Source of the DNA: Salegentibacter sp. 24
Lineage (GTDB): Bacteria > Bacteroidota > Bacteroidia > Flavobacteriales > Flavobacteriaceae
DNA length: 64,000 nucleotides
Reading direction: 5' to 3'
Assembly: GCF_004362395.1 (NCBI RefSeq)
Contig: NZ_SNWE01000010.1
Location: forward strand, 1-64,000
Each line of letters starts with the position of its first letter. The first letter of the stretch is position 1. Shown here one piece after another: positions 45,184 to 54,573 of this stretch. Below the pieces are notes generated by a model that ran no database searches, was not told where the DNA came from, and saw only the letters and a list, made by a program, of their open reading frames with translations. Both the position numbers and the translations under genes were made by a program.

Positions 45184-46530
45184 TTAGTTTGGACTAAATT
45201 CTTTAATCGCTTCACTTAGATCATAAACTTTAGAATTCTTAAATTTATTCTCAAGAATACTACTTCCTGCAGCTGAACGATAGCCTCCTGCACAATGAAC
45301 CATAAAAGGTTTACCTTCTGGTAATTCATCTGCACGGTTTCTAAGCTCATTTAATGGAATTGCTTTGGCATCATCAAATATCTTACCCTCTGCTATCTCA
45401 CTCTGGTTTCTAATATCTACGATAGTATACTTATCTATATTGGCTTTAAAGTCATCCAACTTAAAAATATCTGATGATTTTGAAACTTTTTCAGATAAGG
45501 TAAGCACAGCTCGCATTTGTTTTTCATAACCAATTTTTGCCGTTCTATCCAGTAGTTCATCAAGCTGAGCTACGGTTTCCACGACAAGATAAAATTCCTC
45601 TTCTGGCTCAATAATAGCACCCAGCCAGGTTTCAAACTTATCTCCCTCCGATCGCGCCATTATATTTATACTATTTGCTAAATGTCCTTTTTTATAAATA
45701 TCTCCGTCACGCGTATCCACTATTGTTACGCCCTCTTTATCTATAGCGTCTACATTAAGTTGAATCGGAACGCTATATTTAGCTTTTTGAACATTCAAAG
45801 CACCTTTACGGTTTATTTCCACATTAAATCCGAAATAAGAGGGAATAAAGGGTTGATCTTTAAGAATTTCTTTTACAAATTCCTCTTCGGTTTGTTCTTT
45901 AAATGCCCAGTTTCCCTGCCGTTCATTCCCAAGGGTACTGGAGGAAGCATCACTCATGTTTTTTCCGCAAAGTGAACCTGCTCCGTGAGCCGGATAAATT
46001 AGGGTATCATCTGGTAAGTCATTAAATTTTGTCTTTATCGTTTGATACATTTTTTTTGCTAATTCTATCCGTTTTGCCTTCATATTGCCTGCTTTTTCAC
46101 GTAAATCAGGTCTTCCCACATTTCCAATAAAAAGAGTATCTCCGCTAAACATAACGGTTTCACCATTGTCCTTAGCAATAAAAGTTAAACTATCTGGCGA
46201 ATGTCCTGGGGTATGTATGGGTTTAATACTGGTGGTCCCTATTAGCACTTCATCTCCTTCATCAAAGGATGTACTGGGATAATCTACACCAACTTTCTCA
46301 CTAATATAAATTGCGGCTCCTGTCTCCTGCTGAATTTGTAAATGACCACTTACAAAGTCGGCATGGGGATGCGTCTCAAAAACCGCCACGATCTTTGCAT
46401 TATTTTCTTCAGCAAATTTATAGTATTGCATAGGATTACGACTCGGGTCTACCAATGCCATTTCTCCATTACTAATCAGGGCATAAGAATAATGTGCCAG
46501 AGGTTCGTCCTTAAACTGTTTTATTTTCAT
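45184..46530 (-). CDS. Persulfide dioxygenase-like MBL protein fused to two rhodanese domains
   Basis: The 448-residue protein begins with a metallo-beta-lactamase domain of the ETHE1 type: FETHPHADFVSGH (H54, H56, D58), HTPGHSPDSLTF and SGDTLFIGNVGRPDL, with H-x-H-x-D-F variations typical of persulfide dioxygenases. Two rhodanese-like domains follow. The first (about 265-355) has no catalytic Cys. The second has CAGGYRS (Cys413) and should be active. It would oxidise glutathione- or other persulfides to sulfite while the rhodanese domain handles sulfane sulfur. It is downstream of and overlaps by 20 bp the sterol desaturase gene. Confidence 0.9.
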   Translation of the reverse strand: MKIKQFKDEPLAHYSYALISNGEMALVDPSRNPMQYYKFAEENNAKIVAVFETHPHADFVSGHLQIQQETGAAIYISEKVGVDYPSTSFDEGDEVLIGTTSIKPIHTPGHSPDSLTFIAKDNGETVMFSGDTLFIGNVGRPDLREKAGNMKAKRIELAKKMYQTIKTKFNDLPDDTLIYPAHGAGSLCGKNMSDASSSTLGNERQGNWAFKEQTEEEFVKEILKDQPFIPSYFGFNVEINRKGALNVQKAKYSVPIQLNVDAIDKEGVTIVDTRDGDIYKKGHLANSINIMARSEGDKFETWLGAIIEPEEEFYLVVETVAQLDELLDRTAKIGYEKQMRAVLTLSEKVSKSSDIFKLDDFKANIDKYTIVDIRNQSEIAEGKIFDDAKAIPLNELRNRADELPEGKPFMVHCAGGYRSAAGSSILENKFKNSKVYDLSEAIKEFSPN

Positions 46531-47440
46531 TTTCTGTCTCTTTTAAATTGTAAACTGATTTCTGTTTCTTATTTTTTCTAAACGGAAACACCATTTGATT
46601 TTTAAAGTCTTTTGGAAATTCTTCATCTCCTTTAAAACCTAATTCTAAATTCTTTCCTTCTTGAGGAATATATGCCGTACCGAATAAATAATCCCAAATG
46701 CTAAGGCTGATACCGAAATTCATTCCATAAGGCCTGTTTTCCGGTAAGGCTTTTGAATGATGCCATATATGCATTTTAGGATTATTTAGAAGATATCCGA
46801 AAACACCATAGTTCCAGCCCAGGTTCGCATGATTTAAATGCCCGATGAATACTGTGAACATATGCACCACAAAGAATTCCTGGATTCCAAAGCCAATCAT
46901 AGCCAGGGGTATATACTGTACACTCTTATAAATAATGGTTTCCATAAAATGAAACCTGAACTGTGCGCCAAACCCCATTTCTTTTACGCTATGATGCAAT
47001 TTGTGAAATTCCCAAAGCCATGCCTGTTTGTGCAATTGCCGGTGTACATTCCACTGAATAAAATCTGCTACAATGAACATTATTAGCAGTTGAACCCATA
47101 CTGGAAAATTCTGTACTTCTATAGCCACGATATTTGTGATTTCTAATAAACCGAGAAAATCATTGAACAATTCTACAGCTACGTTAGAGATCGCATTATA
47201 ACCAATCAGGGAAAACAGAAAAAAATTAAATAAAATATAGAATGTATCCAGCCAGAAATCCTTTCGGAAAATCTTCTGATCCCTTCTCCAGGGAATTAGT
47301 ATTTCCAACAACCAAACCAATAGGGACAATCCGATTAGCCAATAAAAATAATTGGTCCACGATGGATTGGTAATTTCGCTAATCAGGTAATTAGAATATC
47401 CGTTAAATGAATCAGCAATTATGTTTAAATACTTTTCCAA
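46511..47440 (-). CDS. Sterol desaturase / fatty acid hydroxylase superfamily protein
   Basis: The 309-residue membrane protein has four or five helices and the three histidine clusters of the superfamily: HRQLHKQ, HKLHHSVKEMG and HLNHANLGW with HIWHHSKALP, which bind a di-iron centre. Such enzymes hydroxylate or desaturate lipids. Its stop overlaps the start of the persulfide dioxygenase gene by 20 bp, so co-translation is likely. The pair has a GTAAC-N4-GTTAC controlled promoter. Substrate is unknown; the genetic link suggests a role in sulfide or redox stress. Confidence 0.87.
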   Translation of the reverse strand: MEKYLNIIADSFNGYSNYLISEITNPSWTNYFYWLIGLSLLVWLLEILIPWRRDQKIFRKDFWLDTFYILFNFFLFSLIGYNAISNVAVELFNDFLGLLEITNIVAIEVQNFPVWVQLLIMFIVADFIQWNVHRQLHKQAWLWEFHKLHHSVKEMGFGAQFRFHFMETIIYKSVQYIPLAMIGFGIQEFFVVHMFTVFIGHLNHANLGWNYGVFGYLLNNPKMHIWHHSKALPENRPYGMNFGISLSIWDYLFGTAYIPQEGKNLELGFKGDEEFPKDFKNQMVFPFRKNKKQKSVYNLKETENENKTV

Positions 47441-47463
47441 CAGCTCTTTTAAGTTTTACAAGG

Positions 47464-47507
47464 CAAAAATATAATAATCCTGCACTTTGGGAAGTAACCT
47501 TTGTTAC
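47464..47507 (-). promoter_or_regulatory. GTAAC-N4-GTTAC operator plus promoter for sterol desaturase-persulfide dioxygenase
   Basis: The palindrome (GTAACAAAGGTTAC on the minus strand) lies at 47494-47507. Its centre is 36.5 bp from the last base of the -7 box TATTTTTG (47471-47464). No -33 TTG is present. Geometry is identical to the copies at 39808 and 54604. Confidence 0.8.
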
Positions 47508-47658
47508 AGTAATTAGTTTCAAAATGATTTTACTGAAGTTTTTCTTAACAAAATTGTTTCCTCGAATGTTAGTCTATGTTAAAAGCTTATCAGAACCGCG
47601 TTTTCTATTTATTTTTACGATGAAGATTTTATAATGAACTAAGCAAAAATATAATATT

Positions 47659-48651
47659 ATGAGCCAATTTAAATTGCAGCACAAATTTGGTTTAGGAGGA
47701 GTGGCTATCGGTAACGGATTTAAGGAAATAAGCGATGCTCAAGCCGAAGAAACACTGAAAGGCGCGTGGGAAGCTGGAGTAAGATATTATGATACTTCCC
47801 CCTGGTATGGTTTAGGATTAAGTGAAAGACGATTTGGGCATTTTCTACATACTAAAAAAAGAGATGATTATGTGCTTTCCACTAAAGTCGGCCGGATTTT
47901 AACTGCCACTAATAATATTCCCAAAACAATGTGGAAAAATCCTTCCCCCTTCGCTTATAAATACGATTATTCAGCGAAGGCTGTTAGGCGTTCGGTAGAA
48001 GATAGCCTGCAGCGATTAGGTATAGAACGTATAGATTATGCATTTATTCACGATCTTTCTCCAGACCATAATGATGAATATGAAGAAGGTACGACCTGGG
48101 AAGATCATTTTGAAGTTGCAAAAAATGGTGCAATGCCGGAGCTGGAAAAAATGAAAAAAGAAGGTCTAATAAAAGCCTGGGGGTTAGGAGTTAACACTAT
48201 AGAACCCATTTTAAAAACTTTAGAAGTCGCTAGGCCCGATGTATTTCTTTCGGCTATTCAGTATTCGCTGGTGAACCACAAAGATTCACTGAAGCGTTTA
48301 CTACCGGCCATAGCACAAAGTGACGCCACTTTGATAAACGCAGCGCCCTTTAATGCAGGATTACTTGCTGGGCAAAAACGTTATAACTATTCAGGAGAAA
48401 TGCCTGATGACATATCGGATCGGTATAAGAAAATTCTTAAAATTGCTAAAAAACATAACGTAGATCTAATTGCGGCTTCACTTCAGTTTTCTTTAGCTCC
48501 AAAATATGTGGGCACGGTTTTGGCCGGAGCCAGCAAACCAGATCAGGTTCAGGAAAATATGAATGCTTTTGAAAAGAAAATTCCTTCCGAATTTTGGTCA
48601 GAATTAAAACAGGAAAACCTCATTGAACAAAAAGCAGAAATTCCTGTATAA
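47659..48651 (+). CDS. Aldo/keto reductase
   Basis: The 330-residue TIM-barrel protein has an N-terminal LQHKFGLGGVAIGNGF and the AKR active site YYDTSPWYGLGLSERRFG (Asp and Tyr), with FIHDLSPDH later. It looks like the L-fucose/pyridoxal/D-threo-aldose dehydrogenase subgroup and uses NADP(H). Monocistronic, divergent from the sterol desaturase. A terminator hairpin follows. Substrate not predictable. Confidence 0.88.
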   Translation: MSQFKLQHKFGLGGVAIGNGFKEISDAQAEETLKGAWEAGVRYYDTSPWYGLGLSERRFGHFLHTKKRDDYVLSTKVGRILTATNNIPKTMWKNPSPFAYKYDYSAKAVRRSVEDSLQRLGIERIDYAFIHDLSPDHNDEYEEGTTWEDHFEVAKNGAMPELEKMKKEGLIKAWGLGVNTIEPILKTLEVARPDVFLSAIQYSLVNHKDSLKRLLPAIAQSDATLINAAPFNAGLLAGQKRYNYSGEMPDDISDRYKKILKIAKKHNVDLIAASLQFSLAPKYVGTVLAGASKPDQVQENMNAFEKKIPSEFWSELKQENLIEQKAEIPV

Positions 48652-48656
48652 AATTA

Positions 48657-48695
48657 AAGCTACGAGAATGCATTTCGTTCGCATACTCGTAGCTT
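48657..48695 (+). terminator. Hairpin after the aldo/keto reductase gene; remaining gap to 49130
   Basis: AAGCTACGAG pairs with CTCGTAGCTT, with an inner ATGC/GCAT pair. It stands 6 bp after the stop. The rest of the 479-bp gap (48696-49130) has no intact gene. A minus-strand stretch at 48719-48808 encodes VYRGVRLNKEDIEDYIKKT before a stop but is interrupted by a TAG, and may be a decayed gene end. Confidence 0.6.
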
Positions 48696-49130
48696 ATTAA
48701 AAACCCTAGATTCTTAGTTTAGGTTTTTTTAATATAATCTTCAATGTCTTCCTTATTGAGCCTGACTCCTCGATAAACCTAATTTTGGATGATTTCCCTT
48801 ATTGACCCCATTAAATGCAGTATAATAATTTTTTAAGATCATTACGCAAAATCATCGCGTGTGGCAACCCTCTAAATTTAAATAAGGTTTATAGCCACAT
48901 GCACTGTACTACCATTTCTATCAAAAAAAGGTGAATCCAAACTAATTTATCATACAAAAACCATAGACATTTATATAGCATTTAACTCCTACAGGTTTTA
49001 TTTTGCATAATTCACAAAGTCATCAACTATGCCGGAAAGCTTTTGCGTTTTAAGGGGAACAAATTCGTTCCTGCATTTCGCATACCGGAATTTTAGAAAA
49101 AGGCTTTTTAAAAACCCGGTTATAATTTTT

Positions 49131-49745
49131 TTATTTTTTTCTGAAATAACAAAAGGTGAAATTTTGAATAGTTCCACCTGGGGTTTTATGATCTATATTT
49201 TCACATCTTAAAAGTTCAAATTTATCCCGTAACAATTTCTCCAAATCTTCTTTCGAATATTGCTTAATTGTCCTTCCACTACATTTTTCAGGGCCATTGG
49301 CAGAAAATGTAGCCAGGATTACAAAGCCTCCTGAAACAATTGAATTCTCAAGGGTTCGGACATAATTTTGAATTTGATCCGCTTTGGTAAGGAAATGAAA
49401 AGTAGCTCGATCATGCCAAAGATGATATATTTGTGTGGCCTCGAATTCTGAGGCATCAGCAATAATCCAGTTTATTTTTTCAGCCTCCTCAGCAAGTCGT
49501 TTTTGTGCTTTTACCAGCGCTTTTTCAGAAATATCCAAAACAGAAATATCTCGGAAACCTTCTTTTAATAAGTAATCCACTAGGTTTGAATCGCCACCAC
49601 CAATATCAATGATTTTTGATGTTTTGGGTAACTCCAGCTCTTTAATAAATCTTAAAGAAGTCTCAGGTATCTCCTGGTACCAACTGGCATCTTCATAAGA
49701 TTTTTTATCATATACATTCTCCCAATGTATTTTTGCTTCTTTCAT
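49131..49745 (-). CDS. Class I SAM-dependent methyltransferase
   Basis: The 204-residue protein has motif I SKIIDIGGGDSNLVDYLL, a downstream acidic motif (ISVLDISEKAL) and the seven-stranded methyltransferase fold. The opening IHWENVYDKKSYEDASWYQE is typical of a subgroup often found beside sulfur-related genes in flavobacteria; it may methylate a thiol or other small molecule. The gene starts 2 bp after the MBL gene ends, so it is probably the last gene of a unit with it and the cyd genes. Confidence 0.82.
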   Translation of the reverse strand: MKEAKIHWENVYDKKSYEDASWYQEIPETSLRFIKELELPKTSKIIDIGGGDSNLVDYLLKEGFRDISVLDISEKALVKAQKRLAEEAEKINWIIADASEFEATQIYHLWHDRATFHFLTKADQIQNYVRTLENSIVSGGFVILATFSANGPEKCSGRTIKQYSKEDLEKLLRDKFELLRCENIDHKTPGGTIQNFTFCYFRKK

Positions 49746-49747
49746 CC

Positions 49748-50791
49748 TTATTTTTTTTCATTGAAATTCCACCATTCATCTTGCACAAATTTATTACCAA
49801 AAGTATAGGGCTCCCCTATTTTTGGAGCAACTACTTCCTGATCCTGTTTCCGGGCTTGAGCCATTAGTCGCTTAACTGGTTCGTTCCATGGATGGGTGGA
49901 GAGCACAAATTTCCCCCAATGCACAGGAAATAAAATTTTGGCATTCAAGTCTTTTGCAGCCTGCACCGTTTCCTCTGGAAACATATGTATTTGGGGCCAG
50001 TATTTTCCGTATTGTCCACACTCCAAAAAAGCAATATCGAAAGTTTTAAACTTTTTTCCTATTTCTTTAAACTGCAGACTATACCCAGAATCGCTACCAA
50101 TATAGATATTGAAATTTTCCCACTCCAAGGCATAGGAGGCCCACAAACTGGTGTTTCTCTTTATACCTCTTCCGGAAAAATGCCTTGAAGGCAGGGCAGT
50201 AATCTTGAGATTACTATTAATTATACTGCTTTCATTCCAGTTTAATTCAGTTATCATTTTTGGGCCTATTCCCCAAAGTTCTAAATGTTCTCCTACCCCC
50301 AGTGATGTCAATACTGCAGAAATTTTCGGTTTTAATTCTTTTAAAAATTTATAATCTAAATGATCATAATGATCGTGAGTTAGGAGCAACAAATCTATTT
50401 TCGGAAAATCTTTAGCTGAATATAAATCGGTCCCCTTAAAAGATTTGCCGAAAAACTTAAAAGGTGACGCAAATCCGCTAAAAACAGGATCTACAAGAAT
50501 ATTATAACCTTTAAAACTTAATAAGTATGAGGAATGTCCAAACCATACAACGACAGGTTTATCTGTTATTATATTAAGTAGATCAGCTTTTGTATGAGGA
50601 ATTTTCTGGGAAGGCCGAACGGATTTAGGACGGTTCAACATGTGTTTTAAGATCTTAAATGTTGAGACGTCTTTAGGTTGCACTGAAGTTGGCTCTATAT
50701 TACAAAAATTGCCATTCTCAGTGTTATCAGCTTTTTTAATTCGAGTTAATCTATCGCCCGAGGGTTCTTTTCCAAATCTTTTTAAGATCAT
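49748..50791 (-). CDS. MBL-fold metallohydrolase (UlaG / NAPE-PLD-like)
   Basis: The 347-residue protein has the metallo-beta-lactamase motif LLTHDHYDHLDY, with FGHSSYLLSFKGYNILVDPV before it and HMFPEE / FPVHWGKF later. It resembles the UlaG/phosphodiesterase (NAPE-PLD) branch, a cytoplasmic dinuclear metal hydrolase. It lies 45 bp behind cydB and 2 bp before the methyltransferase. Substrate unknown. Confidence 0.85.
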   Translation of the reverse strand: MILKRFGKEPSGDRLTRIKKADNTENGNFCNIEPTSVQPKDVSTFKILKHMLNRPKSVRPSQKIPHTKADLLNIITDKPVVVWFGHSSYLLSFKGYNILVDPVFSGFASPFKFFGKSFKGTDLYSAKDFPKIDLLLLTHDHYDHLDYKFLKELKPKISAVLTSLGVGEHLELWGIGPKMITELNWNESSIINSNLKITALPSRHFSGRGIKRNTSLWASYALEWENFNIYIGSDSGYSLQFKEIGKKFKTFDIAFLECGQYGKYWPQIHMFPEETVQAAKDLNAKILFPVHWGKFVLSTHPWNEPVKRLMAQARKQDQEVVAPKIGEPYTFGNKFVQDEWWNFNEKK

Positions 50792-50836
50792 TAAAAAATT
50801 TTTAGTTTCAATTATACTATTTAATTACAGAAAAAT

Positions 50837-51874
50837 TTATTCATACTCTTTTTCGTTTTTCTCCAGAACCTTAATCATATTAAACGATTTCATTAAATGA
50901 AATAGTCCCGGTAAAATTATAAACCCACCAATAAGTAACATTATTGCCAAATTGCTTATAGTAGCCTCAGGTGCTATATTTTTTAAAAGACTTATTTCCT
51001 CCTGTGCAGTAATTATAATATAGGGAAAGTGGGCATACAGAGCTGCAAAGAGTATTAACACAACCTGAAAACCGGCAAGATACCTACTGGCAATTCTATA
51101 TTCTTTTTTAATAAATTTCCAAAGCGGAATTAGAAGTATCCCTGATAAACCTACACAGAACAGGGAAACGGGGTTATGAATAAAATCTATGGCAAATTTA
51201 ATATCATTGAAATACCCATAACTGATAAGAAGAAAACCCAAGCCTACTAATACAATGGTGAAAAACGCTGAATTTTTAGCATAATGTTTTCTGGCTTTTC
51301 CCTCAGCTTCCCCAATTAAAAGTGTGGACGCTAAAAATGCACATAATGCAGCATAAAACAAACCGACTAGCAAACTAAAAAGATTCAGCCAGTGCTGCAT
51401 AAAAAGGTCGAAGAACCCGTAATTTTCATAATCTTCGGTGATGATTATTTCTCCGCCAATTAAGGCTCCGAAAGACATTCCAAGAAATATAGGAGTTACA
51501 AAACTTCCTATTCTAAAAAGCCAGTTATACCAAAATTGAGACTTGTCGAAAACTGCGTCATAATGGCGAAAAACAAAGGCAACACCCCTTAGGGTAATTC
51601 CCAGTAATACCAAACTTAGAGGAATATGCAGGTATATAATCAATACGTTAAAATAGCCGGGGAAAGCCACCCACAAAATTACCAACATGATAATAAGCCA
51701 AATATGATTTGCCTCCCAAATTGGTCCCATAACGCGATAAATTGTGTCCCGGGTATATTCTTTATTCCTGGTTGAAGAAAACAATTCAACTATTCCAGCA
51801 CCAAAATCTGCACCACCCAGAAGCACATACAATAAAAGAGAAAATAACAGAAAAAACAGAACGATATAAAGCAT
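50837..51874 (-). CDS. cydB: Cytochrome bd ubiquinol oxidase subunit II
   Basis: The 345-residue protein has eight or nine membrane helices and the CydB opening LYIVLFFLLFSLLLYVLLGG followed by ADFGAGIVEL and PIWEANHIWLI. It forms the quinol oxidase with CydA. Bd oxidase has high oxygen affinity and resists sulfide and NO. It follows cydA by 61 bp. Confidence 0.95.
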   Translation of the reverse strand: MLYIVLFFLLFSLLLYVLLGGADFGAGIVELFSSTRNKEYTRDTIYRVMGPIWEANHIWLIIMLVILWVAFPGYFNVLIIYLHIPLSLVLLGITLRGVAFVFRHYDAVFDKSQFWYNWLFRIGSFVTPIFLGMSFGALIGGEIIITEDYENYGFFDLFMQHWLNLFSLLVGLFYAALCAFLASTLLIGEAEGKARKHYAKNSAFFTIVLVGLGFLLISYGYFNDIKFAIDFIHNPVSLFCVGLSGILLIPLWKFIKKEYRIASRYLAGFQVVLILFAALYAHFPYIIITAQEEISLLKNIAPEATISNLAIMLLIGGFIILPGLFHLMKSFNMIKVLEKNEKEYE

Positions 51875-51935
51875 AATTAATCTTGGATTTTATATTACAA
51901 GCCTTGTGAGGATAAAACTTATTTTTCACTCAAAC

Positions 51936-53252
51936 TTATGTATCCTTGTCCTCAGTAGGTTGATTTAGAGATTTTATTTGACGGTTCATTAACCAGGTTA
52001 CAGTTATGGCTAAAACCGTATAGAGAAATAAATAATAAAAAAAACTGTACTTCATTCCCGGCATTGGTGTCACAGCATCTTCGGTTCTCATAATCTGATG
52101 GATAATCCAGGGTTGTCTTCCAACTTCCGTTACAACCCAGCCAGCTTCTATGGCTACAAAACCAAGTGGAGCGACTACAATAAATAACAGCCAGTAATAT
52201 TTACTTTTTAGCCAACTTTTCTTCTTTAAACTTATAAAATAAATTAAACCTGCAAACATTAATAAAGTGCCTAAGCCTACCATAATTTGAAATGCATAAT
52301 GCACAATGGCTACCGGAGGTAATTCATCGTCCGGAAAATCGTTGAGCCCTTTGACCTTTGCATTAAAATCGCCAAAAGCCAAAAAAGATAAGGCTTTAGG
52401 GACCTCGAGTTTATAGGAAACGGTCCGGTTTTCTTCATCTACAATTCCACCAATGTAAAGCGGGGCACCTTTTTGAGTTTCGTAATGAGCTTCCATAGCA
52501 GCGAGTTTTACCGGTTGGCGCTCCGCCACATCCTTTGCTGAAAGATCACCGCTAATGGGTTGTAAAAAAGCAGTAACGGCTCCAAAAACAATAGCGATTT
52601 TAAATGCTTTGGTGTGCAATGCTACATTTCTTCCACGAAAAATTTGGAAAGCGTGAATTCCGGCCACTCCAAAACTAGTTGCAATAAAAGCGGCTAAAGT
52701 CATATGTAATGCTTGTGTAAACCAGGCCGGATTTAAAAATGCCGCAACAGGATCTATGTTGGTAAATTCACCATTTATATAATCAAAACCAGAGGGTGCA
52801 TTCATCCAACCATTGGCCGAAACCACCAGAATTCCGGAAGCTACTCCAGCAATACCAATTATTACGCCGGTGAACCAGTGAAATTTTTCCGGAAGTTTAT
52901 TCCATCCGTAAAGATAAAAACCAAGAGCGATGGCTTCTACAAAAAATGCTGCACCTTCCAGGGAAAACGGCATCCCAATAATGGGCCCGGCGTGTTTCAT
53001 AAATTCAGGCCAAAGCATTCCCAGTTCAAAGGAAAGTGCGGTACCTGAAACAGCACCAGTCACAAAAAAAATAGCCACTCCTTTTAACCAGGCCATGGTT
53101 AATCTTTTATAGATAGGGTTTCGGGTTTTTAGCCATTTATGGTGGGAGACTACCATAAAAAAAGGCATTACCATTCCTATACAAGCAAAAATGATATGAA
53201 AACCTAAGGTAAAGGCCATTTGCAGGCGTGCGTAATCTAAATTCTCCATCAT
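51936..53252 (-). CDS. cydA: Cytochrome bd ubiquinol oxidase subunit I
   Basis: The 438-residue protein has the CydA opening NLDYARLQMAFTLGFHIIFA (heme ligand His19), GRQPWIIHQIMRTEDAVTPM and a short quinol-binding Q loop, as in the short-Q-loop class of Bacteroidota and Firmicutes. It binds hemes b558, b595 and d. Two adjacent ATGs (53252 and 53249) start it. The upstream 503 bp hold no recognised operator of the GTAAC type. It is first in the unit cydA-cydB-MBL-methyltransferase. Confidence 0.95.
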   Translation of the reverse strand: MMENLDYARLQMAFTLGFHIIFACIGMVMPFFMVVSHHKWLKTRNPIYKRLTMAWLKGVAIFFVTGAVSGTALSFELGMLWPEFMKHAGPIIGMPFSLEGAAFFVEAIALGFYLYGWNKLPEKFHWFTGVIIGIAGVASGILVVSANGWMNAPSGFDYINGEFTNIDPVAAFLNPAWFTQALHMTLAAFIATSFGVAGIHAFQIFRGRNVALHTKAFKIAIVFGAVTAFLQPISGDLSAKDVAERQPVKLAAMEAHYETQKGAPLYIGGIVDEENRTVSYKLEVPKALSFLAFGDFNAKVKGLNDFPDDELPPVAIVHYAFQIMVGLGTLLMFAGLIYFISLKKKSWLKSKYYWLLFIVVAPLGFVAIEAGWVVTEVGRQPWIIHQIMRTEDAVTPMPGMKYSFFYYLFLYTVLAITVTWLMNRQIKSLNQPTEDKDT

Positions 53253-53452
53253 ATTCTATTTTACAGATTTCAAATCTCTTAATTAAGAGCAATGACATAT
53301 ATTTTCAGCGACTAAATTTAGGGAAAAATCTACCGGTGGTCTGCCGCTAATCACGATAATTTGAATACTTTCAGCACAATTGTATTTTCTTATGTCCGGG
53401 TTTATACCAAGATAAAATTAGCAGGATAAATCCTACCCCATCTTATAGCCTG

Positions 53453-53587
53453 ATGGGAAATCAGTTGAGAGGTAAAACAATACTCCTGGGATTTGGGATG
53501 CCTTATTTTTTAATTTCATTGGTAACAAAAACATGGTCTTACCTTGGTTTGAGAAATGATATTAGATCAGGTTTAACTGCAATATGA
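53453..53587 (+). CDS. Possible 44-residue ORF divergent from cydA
   Basis: ATG at 53453, stop TGA at 53585-53587. The product MGNQLRGKTILLGFGMPYFL continues with ISLVTKTWSYLGLRNDIRSG and LTAI. It would hold one membrane helix. Similar small proteins with a G-K-x-I-L-x-G-x-x-x-P start exist in flavobacteria, by my memory only. There is no ribosome-binding stretch or promoter I can support, and it could be a decayed fragment. The rest of the 53253-53755 gap shows only a short GCTTAA/TTAAGC hairpin at about 53632-53649. Confidence 0.25.
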   Translation: MGNQLRGKTILLGFGMPYFLISLVTKTWSYLGLRNDIRSGLTAI

Positions 53588-53755
53588 CAAATTCCCTCAT
53601 CAAAAAATTGAAGTCGCCTAATACAAAAACGCTTAAAACATCTTAAGCCGTTTAAAAATTTGAAGTTTCAAGAACACCCGAGCTAAAAAACTCGATTTTC
53701 ATCCCAACACAAAATTAGTTTTAAAAGGTATTTCTGTAGGTTTAAAATTTCAGAC

Positions 53756-54553
53756 CTATGAAATTTCAGCATAGACGATGTAGATTCCCATTAAAAGTAC
53801 GAACCAGCCAAAACCCTTTTTTAGTTTTTTTCCGTCTATAAATTTATTTAGGTAAATCCCTATAAACATACCAATGATGGAAAGACCGGTGAAAATGCAT
53901 AAAAATACCCAATTGATATCCATATTTTGAATATCGCCTATAAAACCGATCAAGGATTTAAGTGCAATAATCAATAAAGAGGTTGCTACTGCTTTTTTCA
54001 TAGGGAGCTTTGCCAGTAGCACCAGGGCAGGAATAATTAGAAATCCTCCACCTGCACCTACAATTCCAGTAAGGATACCAACTACAATTCCTTCAACAAT
54101 AATCAGTGGATAATTATAACGTATCTCTAGGGTTTCAGTATTTTTCTTACCATTCTCCTTTATCATAGAGATCGATGCCAGGATCATTATAATGGCAAAA
54201 AAAAGCATAATCCCAATATTCTTGGTGATTTCAAAATTACCAATATTGAAAAGAGACTCGGGGATTGCTGGCACCATCCATTTTCTTGTGGCATACACTG
54301 CAATAAAGGCCGGAATTGAAAATACAATTGCCGTTCTAAAATCAACAAGTTTCTTTTGCATATTTTTAGCTGCACCTACCAGAGCTGAAGCACCTACCAC
54401 AAAAAGAGAATATGCGGTAGCCGTAACAGGATTAATAGCCAGTAAATACACCAATACGGGAACGGTTAATATAGAACCGCCACCACCAATAAGTCCCAGA
54501 ACAACACCAATTATCAATGCTCCAAAATAACCTAGTAAGTCTAATACTTCCAT
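53756..54553 (-). CDS. TauE/SafE-family sulfite/anion exporter
   Basis: The 265-residue protein has seven or eight membrane helices with repeated TauE/SafE motifs: GVVLGLIGGGGSILTVPVLV and GILTGIVGAGGGFLIIPALV. The family exports sulfite, sulfoacetate or other organosulfur anions. It is transcribed from a GTAAC-N4-GTTAC-controlled promoter placed just behind the crp/fnr-type gene. With the persulfide dioxygenase (which makes sulfite) this suggests sulfite disposal. Confidence 0.9.
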   Translation of the reverse strand: MEVLDLLGYFGALIIGVVLGLIGGGGSILTVPVLVYLLAINPVTATAYSLFVVGASALVGAAKNMQKKLVDFRTAIVFSIPAFIAVYATRKWMVPAIPESLFNIGNFEITKNIGIMLFFAIIMILASISMIKENGKKNTETLEIRYNYPLIIVEGIVVGILTGIVGAGGGFLIIPALVLLAKLPMKKAVATSLLIIALKSLIGFIGDIQNMDINWVFLCIFTGLSIIGMFIGIYLNKFIDGKKLKKGFGWFVLLMGIYIVYAEIS

Positions 54554-54573
54554 ATCTTAATTCTATTAGGCTG

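Noticed and set aside
53253-53755. A possible GTAAC-type operator upstream of cydA
   Set aside because: I looked on both strands and found no palindrome of this type with the right spacing, so cydAB is not included in the proposed regulon on sequence evidence.
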